Assembly: GCA_021018815.1 (NCBI GenBank)
Contig: JAITYX010000064.1
Span: forward strand, 372,001-436,000
DNA length: 64,000 bases
Direction of reading: 5' to 3'
Origin: Talinum fruticosum
Taxonomy: Eukaryota; Streptophyta; Magnoliopsida; Caryophyllales; Talinaceae
This document shows, in pieces, positions 22,803 to 34,479 of this stretch. Every line of letters begins with the position of its first letter. Within the stretch, counting starts at the first letter, position 1. A program made the translations under genes and the position numbers. Under the pieces are notes generated by a model. The model saw nothing but the letters and a program-made list of their open reading frames with translations. It was not told where the DNA came from and searched no databases.

Positions 22803-23250
22803 GTTAACTATAGTCTTTGCAACTTCTCCTTAGAATGGCTTAGGGAGTTTTACATTGGAAAGCATACGTCAAACTCTTTCTTTGATGGTCCAATTCATCC
22901 TCTCTACTAGAACATTTAAGCGTGGTATGTTCGATGGCATTTTGTCGAGTTTGATTCCCTACATTTTACAATATACTTCAAAAGGACTAGGTACTCTCCA
23001 CCATTGGCGGCTCGAACGCACTTTAATTTTTGACAAGTTTCTCATTCCACCCTAGCATGTAACTCCTTGAATGCTTCAACTACGTGATCTTTTAATCTCA
23101 ACAAAGAGACCCAAAACTTTCTTAAATGGTCATCAATAAAAGTAATAAAGTATGATGCATCGACAAGTGAATTTTCAGTCATAGGATCATGGACTGAATT
23201 TGATTGGTAGAACGAAGTCGATAAACCACAAAGAACCTCCGACACCACAT
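22803..23250 (-). pseudogene. Copia integrase relic, upstream piece
   Basis: Minus strand reads 'ASYFITFIDDHLRKFWVSLL', 'VVEAFKELHARVE', then 'NGGEY', 'MNRTIKERV'-like sequence, and 'LSNVKLPKPF'. This is the catalytic core of a copia integrase, with two acidic residues of the DDE triad visible in FIDD and the NGGEY neighbourhood. It continues at 15841 and below across the nested insertion. Stops and frame changes show it is dead. Confidence 0.8.
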
Positions 23251-25230
23251 AAATAACCTTTTACCTTGGGTTTGTCCAAAAATCCCTATTTATTTCGAGA
23301 CGGTCCAAGCCGGGCCAAGCCTCCAGAGTCAACGGAAATCCGATGCCAATTCCAGGCTTAGAATTTTGCATTTTACTTTCGCCAATCGAGACACGGAGGT
23401 GAAGACCTCAAGATGACGTTAGGCGCTGTGTGTCATGATCACAAGCATCAAGGTGCTACGTTTAAGTTCCAAAACAGTCCGCTCGAGACTAGGAGCTTCC
23501 TCCCTAAACGACATCACTTTGTGGCCGGCCCCCTACAGCTTTCTCACCTCAAAACACCGTGTGTTGGCCAAGACTCTGTTGCGGCACGGAAAGGGCACGA
23601 AACCCTAGAAACACACTTGGTGACCGGCGCCCTACCACTTTTTCTCACCTTGAAACATTGTGTTTTTGTCTAAGGAATCCTATTGTAGCATGAAAAGCTA
23701 GAAACCATAGGTAGCACCTTGGTGGCTGACACCCCTACCCTAGTTCTATCCAGTTTTATCCTATTCTATCCGGTCTTGTCACTTCGAGTCTTGGTCCATT
23801 TTTTACGCTTAGCTTTGGACGGGTGGTCGAGAGTAATCCTAGGTCATTTGTGACCTACTCTCCTCCCTATAAATAGAGATACTTTTGGTTCTCATTTCAG
23901 CACGACTTTTCTCCTTAGCGCCACACTGCTAGAATCTTAACCTAAATGGCTCATCCCTTAGCGTCACACTTGCTGAAATTTGATTAAGAGTTATTGAATA
24001 CTCCTCTTGGTATTCTGATCTCTTGGTCTTTTTCAGCCTATACCTATTCTACTCCCCATTCCATTTAATCCGAACCCAAAAACTCCATCAATCATACATC
24101 TTTTACCAACCTACATTCAAAACTCACACAAAGCCTCTTTCTATTCACCACCATGGCATCACTAGATCCGGATCCAAGATTTAGTTCAACGAGGCGGACA
24201 ACTTGAGGGCATTGATTTGATCTTCACAACGATTAGCTTATTTATTATGCTTTATTGCTTTTCGTATTGTCGTTTCGAGATGTAATCGTATTAAATTCCT
24301 CCTTGCCGGTGTAATCTTTTAGTTTTTGCTTTTTTGTTTTTTGCTTGTCTTATACTTTCTTTTACTGCTTTCATTTGTCGTTTTCATTATTATGTTTGGT
24401 TGCTTTTAATTACTGTTTCATTTTGTTTGCTTGTGTTTTCTGCATTATTTTGATTCACTACTCAAACTAGTAATGGTTGTCTTTGGACTAGCGGAACAGA
24501 AGGGCTTATCCCTACGTTTCGTACCCTCGCCCCGAATCCGATTCTTGGTTCTAGACCGATGGAGTTACTTTTTAGCCTTTTTCGGTCTTAGTTTTCCCGT
24601 ACTAAGATTGGAAGAAAAAATTTTACTTTTGTTTTTGTTAGTTTTTCTTTCCTAAAAACTAAGTAGCGATTGCCTTTTGATTTATTTCTTTTATATCTAC
24701 CTCCTGGTTATTTTCTGATTGAATAGTAGAAAAAAATGTTCGAATCTACCAAGTTAGGCTAGAGGCTGAGGCTGACTGTCTTAGCCTTGGTCCCCGGCCG
24801 GTGTCGGCCATTTACGGGTGCAGCTGCCACTTGCACCGAGCGACGGTAGGCGGGGCTAGGGTCCAAAACGGTGTTTTCACACCAATTTGGCTCTAGAGCC
24901 TCACGGCAGAAACGAAATAATAATCCTATTTATCACTCGGTTAGGAAATAATATCGCGAGACTTACGAAAATAATTGCCAAAATAAAATGATTAATAAAA
25001 CCGCCACTCAAACTCTACCTAGTTCATTTTAAATCAGATTTAATAAAATTCGGTAACCTTAAGAGGTTCATCCCCACATCTCAAAACCATCTTCAAAAAC
25101 CCTAAATCATTCTTTAAAGCGTTTTAAAAACCTACGCCAATCATTCGTAGGGAAGCTCGGCTAGGCCGGGTGAGGGTGAAGGTCGTGGTTTCTACGGGTT
25201 GTGTTTCGGCTAATGCTTGCGAGTATCATA
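23251..25230. repeat. LTR-retrotransposon-like noncoding DNA, family undetermined
   Basis: Moderately GC-rich sequence with no coding domain. It has a TATA-like 'cctataaatagagat' near 23866-23880 followed by 'ctcatttcagc', as in LTR promoter regions. A 50-60-bp block at about 23520-23580 is repeated imperfectly at 23622-23660 ('ccggc.cccctac..cttt.tcacct.aaac'). The part at 24780-24960 resembles 49200-49440 in style. No firm boundaries were found. Confidence 0.4.
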
Positions 25231-25232
25231 TA

Positions 25233-26126
25233 GTGTTTTAGATAGTGTTTACGAAAAGTTGAGAATATTAGCTTTTCACATTTAAAAGTAGTATTTCATA
25301 TTTTTTTAACAAAAACATTCGTTCATTAATTTATATTTGGCAAATTAACCAAAAAATTATGCTAAGGTACCTCAAGCTTTTGAGCAACTATTTTTTGATC
25401 CAATGTTCTCAAAAATGATATTGAAGTACCTTAAATTATGGAGTAAACTATATTTAAGGCCCACTTCGGACTACTAACATCAAAAAATTAGGTGTTTAGG
25501 TGGGATTTTTGAAAATTAGACTTGAAAGCCCAAAATTACCTTTAATATATTTGGTAAAAAACTACGTTGAGATACCTTAACTTCTTGGACAACTAATTTT
25601 TAGACCCAAAGTTCTCAAAAATGATTCTCTCTCTCTCGAGTCTCCCATGGCAATGGCCTCAAAGAGCTCCGCGAGGGTTTCAGTCAAGGAGAGGGCTCGG
25701 CGGTAAGCAAGAGCAACAAGAAAGGGGGAGAGGAAGAACAAAGAGGCGAAACAGAGAGGGAGTGAGTGAGAGCGACAACGGATAGAAGAAGAGTGAGAAC
25801 AAGGAGCGACGAGGGACATACGAGAGAAGAGTGAAGAGGGAGACGGAGAATGAGAGAAACAGAGAGCGAGGAGATGAGTGAGGGAAGAAGAAGAAGTAGA
25901 GAAGATGAATATAGAAAGTGAGCAGCCATCGAGAGAGACACAGAAAGAGCCGGAGCGAGGTCATAGCGAGAGAGGCCTTCAACTTCCTCAACCACTAAAT
26001 CTACTAAACACATTTATTCAACCGCTCAATTGAACAATTATCTGCTAACTGATTAAAATCTAACAGCTATTAACTACATAAACAACTATCCGCTACTCAA
26101 GCAACTCCTTTTACCGAACAGGACCT
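25233..26126 (+). mobile_element. hAT-like MITE, copy 1, left end lost, with internal insertion
   Basis: The flanks 25233-25350 and 25985-26126 match the element at 58669-59098: 'agttgagaatattag', 'catttattcaaccgctca', 'ctactcaagcaactc', ending 'ttaccgaacaggacct'. Between them lies about 630 bp not present in the other copy, including a repeated 'gttctcaaaaatgat' (25402 and 25611) and a purine-rich tract. Confidence 0.65.
25685..25975 (+). repeat. Purine-rich (GA) low-complexity tract
   Basis: About 290 bases are almost only G and A on the + strand, with few pyrimidines. Three overlapping minus-strand frames (25577-26013) arise only from this bias and encode Leu/Ser-rich low-complexity peptides. 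Not a gene. Confidence 0.7.
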
Positions 26127-26727
26127 TTGTTTATTTTGGAGTTAGATGCATAATCTTGTTTGTTGGATTTAATTTAATAGAACTTATGTTGCTATCCTAT
26201 TTTTGTATGAAATATATAAGTAATTACTTCTTTGAAAGTAATGTAACATTCCTATATTATATACATAGTATATACTCTCATAAGTTACATAAGTATAAAT
26301 ACATTAAAACTTATCAATATGAGAAATACATGTGGATAAATATATAACATGTGACTACTGAGAGTAGTTACATCCAAGAGTAAAATATAGATTACCACAT
26401 TCAAACTACTCTACCCTTATATGTTTATTCAAATGGCTATATATGTGTCATTTATGTAAGTAGCTCATCTTACATGGTCACTACACATCACATATGTCAT
26501 CCGCATGTCTATTAGTATCCAACTTTTAATATTATCTTCTTACGATAATTAATAAAGAAATTCATATGAAGACGTAAGAAGATAATTAATAAAGAAGAAA
26601 ATATAATTCATTCATTTGAGCTTGAAATTGATGATTCAGGATACACAACTGTACAATTGATTTGAAGGGCTGAATTAGTACAGCAATTGATTTGCCCTTG
26701 TCTTGTAAGTTCTAGAGATAAAGAAAC
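26127..26727. other. AT-rich intergenic DNA, ELIP3 3' flank
   Basis: No gene recognised. A direct repeat 'cgataattaataaagaa' / 'agataattaataaagaa' lies at about 26543 and 26580. Confidence 0.4.
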
Positions 26728-27527
26728 TCAAATAAGAGCTCCACCTTTGACATATTCAATGAGACCCAAGGCCACAAGACCCAGCATAGCCAACCTCCCA
26801 TTCCAAAGCTCAGCATCAGAGTTAAACCACGCATCATCATCTTCTTCTGGGTTGTCTCCATTCAACAATGGCACTAACGATGCTACTGAGAGAAGGATGC
26901 TTGTTCCTAGGAACCACAGAGCTCCCCGTCCGATATTTGGGCAAACAACCCTCTGCCCTTCAATAGCTCCACCCCCAGGGCCGTCATCAGCCCAACCATT
27001 GCTAGCCGCCCGTTGATTCGCTCTGGTGCCGGCCCGCTGAACGCCAATAGCTCAGTCCAGCTTGTGCTTCCCTGTAATTTCATGGTGCAACAGCAGGGTT
27101 ATAAGTAACTAGAGCTTTCATAATTTCTACAAAGTTTGAAAGTATTATTGGTTTTGTTACATATGCTAAATTCAACCTAAGGGTGCATAAGCTAGCATGT
27201 TATATAATATTGATGTGGTTAAGATCTATTATTCTATAATATTCAAAATATGTTACCTTTTTTCAAACCCAGTAGAACCTGACGTGGATGAGGTTGATTT
27301 GTTTATGGACTTAGACTCATCAGGATTTGACTTGGGTGAAGTTGATGCAGCCTTTGGTTGGTCTTCAACCTCATCCTCCTCCTTCGCTGTGCACTTAATC
27401 CGAAAGGATTGTTTCCCTAGTCGAGGCACACCCCTAATGGGAAAGTCATTTTGGTCATCCTCGAACCATTGGTGGTCAAGTGACCAACTGGGCTACCTAA
27501 GATTGCTTGCAATTGCATCGCGATCAT
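26728..27527 (-). pseudogene. Early light-induced protein (ELIP) copy 3, two frameshifts
   Basis: Exon 1 is 27527-27257 and exon 2 is 27066-26728, with a GTAACA donor and the same GGAAG|C acceptor as the intact copy. The start MIAMQLQAILGSPVGHL matches the intact transit peptide. The linker is longer and rich in Ser, Lys and Glu. Helix 1 follows '[17 protein letters not shown]', helix 2 is '[18 protein letters not shown]', and helix 3 follows '[11 protein letters not shown]', ending 'VKGGALI'. Only two single-base losses break it, both in G runs on the coding strand: one at about 27431-27434 in exon 1 and one at about 26924-26927 between helices 1 and 2. Everything else, including the TATA box, is intact. 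It is either a very young pseudogene or a real gene with homopolymer errors in the assembly. Confidence 0.88.
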
Positions 27528-27648
27528 TTAAGCCTTGATCTGTGATCTATACTTTGTAGTCTACACAAATAAAAATTAGTGTGAGGGAGTTGCTAACTTG
27601 TGATGTATACTTATTTATGGAGGCTGAAGAAGTGGAGTTAACACATTG

Positions 27649-27656
27649 TATTTATA
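27649..27656 (-). promoter_or_regulatory. TATA box of ELIP copy 3
   Basis: Minus strand GATATAAATACAATG; core TATAAATA about 122 bases before the ATG, in the same context as the intact gene. Confidence 0.7.
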
Positions 27657-27753
27657 TCAAGGGAAATTGAGGATACTGAAATTAGGGGTGATATTTTGGT
27701 TCCAAATGGGCCGGATCACATAGATTCTGATGGGGCCCGGGTCACAAATTGAA

Positions 27754-27834
27754 GATGGCATGGCTTCATGTGGACTTCACATTGAATCACTTAAGTATGT
27801 ACGTGTGGAGTTTGTTGTGGCCACATTTCTTGGA
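27754..27834 (-). promoter_or_regulatory. Conserved upstream block of ELIP copy 3
   Basis: Counterpart of 13557-13624, with 'ATGTGGCCACAACAAAC' and 'AATGTGAAGTCCACATG' on the minus strand. Confidence 0.45.
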
Positions 27835-29249
27835 TGATTTTATCATCTTTTTTGCTTCTTTCTGGGATCTTCTAGTTCTGATGCATCCTTCCTAAATTAA
27901 TTAATCATTCAATTCTTGAGTTTTTGCATATTGATTAAGTTGACAGTGTGATAATTGTCTCAATCACGATCAATGTAAAGCTGATATTTTTGTGTATAAA
28001 TTTGAAATTCACCCAGCAGGAAAAAGAAAAATCACCTAACAGGGAAAAAAACAAAAAAAGAGTTCGTACGTTCTATATGAAAGAAAATGGATACCAAATG
28101 TTCAGTATATAGTCATTCATTTATATTTAAATAATGATTAAAAATTATGACTTTAAATACGCCACGTAATCTATCTACCCTTTATTCATGATACTGCATG
28201 CACTAATTTTAGTGCTTCATTTTGAGCACCCCCTCTCCCCCTCCCAAACATTAAATAAGTAAATAAATAAAACGCGGCTCATATGCAAATAGATTTGGGA
28301 TCTGTAGTTTAGAGTGACTTTCGGAAAATAGAGCTTCTATTTTTAGGAGAGCCATGATATGTCTTACTTTAGCCTAAATTATATATTATCTGTTTTACTG
28401 AAGAGAGGTTGGCCTATTGTTCATGCCTTTACCAGGTCACCCCACCCTTCGCGTTCGATCTTAGGAGGGGGCAAAAATTCAACTTTGTGCTGAAAAGTTT
28501 GTTGCAGTGGACTTGTGTTTTTGGGCCTCCGTCTCACCTTTGGTACCTCCCCTTTGGTATGTCAAGATCTATTGGACTACCTTTGAAATAGGAGCTCAGT
28601 GAACTAGATCACTTACCAAAGTAAGGAATATTTTACATGTTATGGTATAGAAATTTAGAAAATAAAAAGGAGATAATATCATATTTTGGTTGATTCGATC
28701 TATAATTCTCTGATATAGATTTATAATTTTCTCTAATGAAAATTGTATTTTAGAGATTTATGATTTAGCTTTGGAACACATATTTTTTAATTATTTTTGT
28801 AGGGCGAATGAGACGGAAGAATTATGTAGGCAAAATTTGAGCAGTAATAAATGGAAAATATTTTTGTCAATTGAATTAACTAATATCCAACACTTTTTTG
28901 AAATTGTAAGAAGGTTAAGATAATTAATTATTTTTAATGTATAGAACTTCTTGAAGCGGATATTCCCTTTATTTCAAAATATCCGTCACTTTAACTAACT
29001 TTTTCATTTCACAATATTTGTTACTTTACGATCTCAGTAACATATTAATGACAAATTTACAAATTTGTCGTTTTTCTCCTTTTTTCATTAACTTTCCTCG
29101 TTATTAGTAAAACCCCTAGAGGAACTTGATTTTTAATACAAATTTTGTCAAGAACTTTGTATTTCCTTGATTTTCTCGCACTGACCTAAAAGCGACGAGT
29201 TACTAGTGTGAGATTTGGTGGTATGATGGTTTACCCAAACGTGGCTGGC
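27835..29249. other. Intergenic; no gene recognised
   Basis: AT-rich. 28960-29060 ('ccctttatttcaaaatatcc...') resembles the end of a plant MITE, but no partner end was found. An open frame at 28409-28591 has no family resemblance. Confidence 0.4.
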
Positions 29250-30000
29250 TGATCGACCTCATATATATAGTAAAACAAGTATACAATTACATATTTACCA
29301 TATATTCCCTATCACACCGCTCAATTTGATCGCAGGGTCGTACGGATAAATTGTCTCTATGTAATACAAAGGGTTAAGAAGGAAGGTCCTTCGTAAAAAT
29401 ATCGGCAACCTATAAGGATGTAGGGATATAATAAATTAAGAGATCACTTATCAATAACCTTCTCTCGAACAAAACAATAATCCACAACGATGTACTTACT
29501 ACGATCATGTTGCATGGGATTGGAAGCCATGTACATAGCATTAATGTTGTCACAATACAACCGAATAGGTCGAGTAACCAAGATCCCAAGATCATAGAGA
29601 ACCTTGCAAACCCGGATAGCTTCAACAACTATGTAACCAACAACATGATACTACACTTTAGTGGACGACTTGAAACCGTAGCTTGCTTCTTGGAGCGTCG
29701 AGCAACAAGATTGGGTCCAAGAAAAATTGCATAACCGAGTGCTCGAATGGAAAGAATCCTTGCAAACAATCCAATAAGCATAAGAATATGCCATAACTAA
29801 TTTATGAGGCTTGGCAAGTCAAAACCACAAACCATGCCGAGAATATCCTGCAAATAGCAAAAAATACACTTGGTAGCGTGGAGGAGAGTAGTGAGAGGAG
29901 CACGCATAAATTGAGAAATTAAATGCACTTGCATATATGCTATATCGAGTCGAGTCATAATTAAGTATTGTAAAGATCCAACCATACGGTTAAGTATTGT
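29250..30000 (-). pseudogene. Copia reverse transcriptase/RNase H relic with 3' LTR start
   Basis: Minus strand reads 'MVGSLQYLIMTRLDIAYMQV' (29925-29985), later 'IRLYCDNINAMYMASNPM' and 'VDYCFVREKVIDK' (about 29450-29580). This is the C-terminal RNase H part of a copia polyprotein. Below 29345 comes 'gagcggtgtgatagggaat', which looks like a mutated purine tract and LTR start. A 26-base segment 'ggttaagtattgtaaagatccaacca' style repeat occurs twice at 29959-30012. Many stops. Confidence 0.7.
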
Positions 30001-31149
30001 AAAGATCCAACCATACTCATATTGAGTGGGATCTTAATAAACTCAATATTTTTGTCATAATACTAAATAAATCAAGTTAGAGATTTTGGAATAGTCAAGA
30101 ATCACCAAGTATATAAGACAATGTAAATATGCCACCACCCCATGTTAAAAACACTCTTTAAGAGAAGCTACGAATATCTAGAGTGAGAAGAAACCTAACT
30201 ACGACAATCTCATGGATCTTGTTCTTAAGCCACCTCCAAAGCCTCCTCATCAAGCTGCAAACCTTAGCTTCTATCCCCATCTAAAACCTTTCACACATCT
30301 CACCTTCTTTTGCTCTCTCACACTTAGAATTAGATTTGGGTTTTCGACCTCTTCCCGTTTTTTCTTCGATTGCAATCCTCATGAGGAAAGCCTTTTCGTT
30401 GGCTTTCCTAATTGAATTCCATTTTCTTGCCTTTATGGTGTTTACCTTGGCCCAAATTTGTTGATTCTTGCTTTGGATGGATTATCCAGCTATAATCCCA
30501 TCTCAAAATCCTCGGTTATCATTGATCCCAAACGAGATAGTCTTATGTTGTTTAGATATGTGGCTTCCACCTTTCTTTTCGTCATCCGAGCTGGCTCGTC
30601 GATTCAAAGACCCGATTCTGATCTTTTGGGTGAATTCTCGCTCGAGGCGATTGTTATTGTCCAAGACAATATCAAAGGAGTCATGTTGCTATGCTTACAA
30701 AGGAAAGAGGTTTTCTTTGCTGCCTTCGTTGCTACCGGCCTTTCCCTTCCTCTTGGGGAAGATAGTTTTGACCAACTCTGCTCAAGATAGCGCAGAGTCA
30801 AAAGCTATTTAAAGCCTTCGCTTTTTAGGCGCGATGTTCCCAGGTGGGTGATAAAGACTTATTGAAAAATAATGGGTCGAGGCTAACATTAGAGCCCACT
30901 TAAGGTTAAGTCTCAATCTCTTGGTGCTTATTTGTTTAACTACCTCGCGATACGATCGGAAAGGTGTTCTGTATTTTTCCTCCCCAAGGGATATCTTCTC
31001 TCTCTTATGTTTTGGAAGTTACTACTTACTATGGTTTGCCACTTTTATGTTAAGGATTTGGATGATTTTCGGTCATGGAGTATTTTTCGTTGGTATGTCT
31101 TGGTCTCGTGTTTGGATGCTTGCTTAGTCGTGTGGCCTGTTTAAAGGAT
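30001..31149. other. Unassigned; long overlapping open frames without family resemblance
   Basis: Open frames at 30212-30415, 30458-30790, 30468-30812 and 30921-31144 overlap one another in different frames. None resembles a known protein to me. They may be part of an untranslated 5' region of the LINE that follows or of another decayed element. Confidence 0.3.
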
Positions 31150-31599
31150 CGTCATCTTTTTACTAATCGCCACTTCCACTTCCACACTCCTGTTTTCTTA
31201 TTCTCCTTTTTCTAATGTCTCTCCCTTTAAACCAACTCTCCGAGGCGAAATGCCCACCTTCAGCACAACTCGTGTCCTTTACAGTCCTTATGTTGAATGC
31301 GAACGGGAGGGTCCGAGTGACTTGGATGAGAGTGCTAGTAAAAATCATAGCCTATCATGTGAAAGTCGAAATTATCCTACTCTAATTTAGTCATCTTTGG
31401 CACTGGGAAGCAAGGGTCAAGATCACGTTACCACTTCTATCGAGGGAGATAATTCTCACCTTCCCTCCCTTCCTTCTAATAAGAGAGAGGGATCCTGAAA
31501 CCGTCTCTTGATCATCCGAGCTGCAATGAACAGCTGGACTAGAGTCACGTGCCTTCCCCACCTCCTGAGATGTTGGATGATTTCTCATCTCTCGTGTTT

Positions 31600-32565
31600 A
31601 ATCGGTAAAATCTATAGTGACCTCATTCTTCTCCCCGCCGGTATTTATAAAACTAAGTCATGATCGGAATAGTGTCAAAGGCCAAATTGACTATATTGAA
31701 TTGGGCAACGATTGGATTCTTTTTCGGTTTTCCAATGTTCAAGATAACAACTTGTCTATGATAACCGTCCTTGGTTTGTCAATGGCCTTAGCCTTTTCAT
31801 GTTGGCATGGATTCCCTTTTTTACCCATTCTCAACTAATATCATTAGAATTGACCAGTGGATCGGAATTTCGAGACTCCCATGGGAATTCTGGAACTTCC
31901 ACTCTCTGTCCCACCTGCTGAATCATGTTGGCAAAGTTATTAAGCTAGACCAGCATACACTCTTGAGGTAGAAAGAGAGATTTGTTAGAGTTTGTGTTAA
32001 CATTGACATATCAAAGCCTTTGAGAGGGAGTCTTAAATTCTCTAATGGGTCTTATTCCTTGATTGTCCCCCTTATTTATGAAGGATTACATGAATTGTGT
32101 GTCCTCTGTGGCGGTGATACTTATGCATTAGAGGCTTGCCCCGACTACCCCACTCATCCCAAAATTGAAATAGTGGTGGAAAAATTTGGAAGTCACTCTC
32201 TCTCAACAACTAATTTAAAAAGCTCTATGATCTTTGATACTACCTCTGCTTTTGCAGAGAGATGGATTATTGTCACCCTATGTAAAAGAACTAAATCCAA
32301 CAAGGGCTTTTGTCCCCCACTTCATCCTCGACCAAAGGCTAAGTCGGATAATGTCAACCCTCAGCAGATTAATATTCCTGAAAAAGAGTCTAGCCGCAAC
32401 CCTATGAATGTCACTCCTCCCTTGGTGCATGGGGAGAGCAACAATGGTGTTACCCTTATCAGGATAATACAAGCCTGTTTAAGGTGGGTGATATTGTTAA
32501 GACTCGCCGGATGCTATAATTCATGCTCCCGAGGCTCCCTCCCTTGTTGGGCCTATGATAAGTAA
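31600..32565 (+). pseudogene. LINE ORF1 remnant (DUF4283-like and zinc knuckle)
   Basis: 'LGNDWILFRFSNVQDNNL' (about 31704-31757) is DUF4283-like. It is followed in another frame by 'RIDQWIGISRLPWEFWN', then 'RVCVNIDISKPLRGSLKFS' and 'LHELCVLCGGDTYALEACPD' (about 32083-32142). In the knuckle CX2CX4HX4C the His is replaced by Tyr. ORF1 proteins bind the element RNA. A downstream acidic stretch at 32555-32830 (91 codons) may be its tail. Confidence 0.75.
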
Positions 32566-33054
32566 CCCTCTAAATAACAAGGCCAATGAAAACAATACTA
32601 TTATTTATGATCCGTCTACCCTTGTTCCCCCATCTATCTCTCCCTTTAATGATGGCTCGGATGACAAAATGGCTGAGAGTGGTGAGGGCTCGGATGAGGA
32701 TGTATGTGATATGTTTCTTGATCCGGAAAACTTTGAAGACACTACTCTCTCTCTTGACTCTTCTAGGAAAAGGAAGTTGGTAGATGACGGTGATGAGATC
32801 TCCTCTTATCCCCCCTCCCAACCCTTCTAATCTGTCTTCATGCTATACTTTTCCACTCTGGATAGGCTCATGGGTTCGTTGGTTGTTGTGGGTCCGGTTA
32901 CTGTTGGTGTTTTATCTTTCTTTGGTATACTTATGTTTCAAATATATATTGTATGGCCATAAAGTCACATATTGGAGTATTATTTTTCAATGTCCATCGA
33001 GTTGCTAGCTAAGGTGCGAACCTTTGACTACGAGCAACTCCTCAAAGTTTTATT

Positions 33055-33753
33055 ATGAAAGTTATTAGTTGGAATGTTCGGGGTTCTAAAAGAGAAAAAT
33101 CTTGAGTGAATTAAAGTACATAAAGAACTTAAATCATGCTAAGTGAGAGAATGGTTAATGCATCCAATGCACTTAAAATTGTCCATAACTTGGGATTCGA
33201 CCACTTCGATAAAAATCCATTGATTAACCACTCGGGAGGAATTTGGACCTTATGGAACACTTTTAATATTATGCTTCATACTATAGCAAAGGATGATAGA
33301 GTTATCCACCTTTATGTTAAAGAAAAGGCAACAAATAAAGAATCTATCATCTCGGGAATCTACGGACCTGCTCGGGAACACAACTAACCCGCTTTTTGGA
33401 ATAATCTTCCATTACTAAATATTGTCTTCGATCTACCGTGGCGTATAATAGGGGATTTAATGAACTGGTCTATGTTGATGAAAAAAGGAGGGAATATCCT
33501 CACTCCGGATAAAATAATTCATCTAAATAGGTTTATGAACTCAATTAACGGCAGTAGCCTTCCCCGAATAGTAGAATTTTCACCTACAAAAAATGCATTC
33601 AAGCTAACCTTAGACATGAACAGCTCGACAGAGCTACTTGTTAGACATTATTGGCTCAAGTGCTATCTAGAAAGTAAGATTACTCATGCATCTTTTTCTT
33701 TTTCCGACCATAGCTATATAGTTTTGGACACGAATGCCAATGATTTAAGATAA
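33055..33753 (+). pseudogene. LINE endonuclease remnant
   Basis: ORF2 begins MKVISWNVRGSKREKS, the usual start of a plant L1 endonuclease, and then meets stops. After frame changes come 'NHSGGIWTLWNTFNIM', 'ESIISGIYGPAREHN', 'PWRIIGD' and 'ASFSFSDHSYIVLDTNAND', the last being the SDH motif. In life it nicks target DNA to prime reverse transcription. Confidence 0.8.
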
Positions 33754-34479
33754 AAGAATCGAAGTTTCATATTCTAACAACCCCCGGGTAGGCTCACCCA
33801 AGGTTAAAGATATTGTTTTTAATAAGCTGGGAAAGTAGTGTTAGAGGTATTTCATTATTTCAAATTATTTGTAATTTAAAGAAAATTAAAAGTGAGTTTA
33901 AAGAAGAGAACAGGATGGTTAATCTTAATTTTAAGAATAAAATGGAAAGAAATACTAAGAGGTTACGGTATGTTGAGAACAAATTGATTAATGAGCCGCA
34001 AAGCTTCGGACTTAACCGTTGGCTTCGTAGATTAATCAAGCAGCTTGCTTCGTTCAACCAACGGTGTTGGGGTAGACACTTTAGAAAACAATGGTTAATA
34101 GAAGGGGCTAGGAACTCAAAGTATTTTCAGCATTACTATAAGAAAAAGAAGAAATGTAACCACCCGATTAAAAGATAACATTGGAGTTTGGATTGAGGAT
34201 ACGACCACCACATGTAATAAATTTGTTAGTGATTATAAAAGTCGGTTCATGAGTTATCTAAACAAAATAAAGGTCCTACAACTAGTCTAAAAATATTGAC
34301 GATACGCAAGCGGGGCACTAACCGAAACTTTCTCTATTGAGGAAATTAAAGATGCACTTTTCATATGGATGCCTCCAAAACTCCAAGATCGAATGGTTTC
34401 AGTCTGGGTTTTCTCCAAAAATATTAGTACATTGTGGGTCAGAATATGATTTCCATGGTCAATGAATTCCAACAAAAAG

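Noticed and set aside
25577..26013. Three overlapping Leu/Ser-rich minus-strand open frames resembling membrane proteins
   Set aside because: They are a by-product of the GA-rich + strand; overlapping frames all look hydrophobic for the same reason.
30458..30812. Two overlapping frames of 110 and 114 codons
   Set aside because: Different frames over the same bases, no known motif, transposon-rich context. Not called as a gene.
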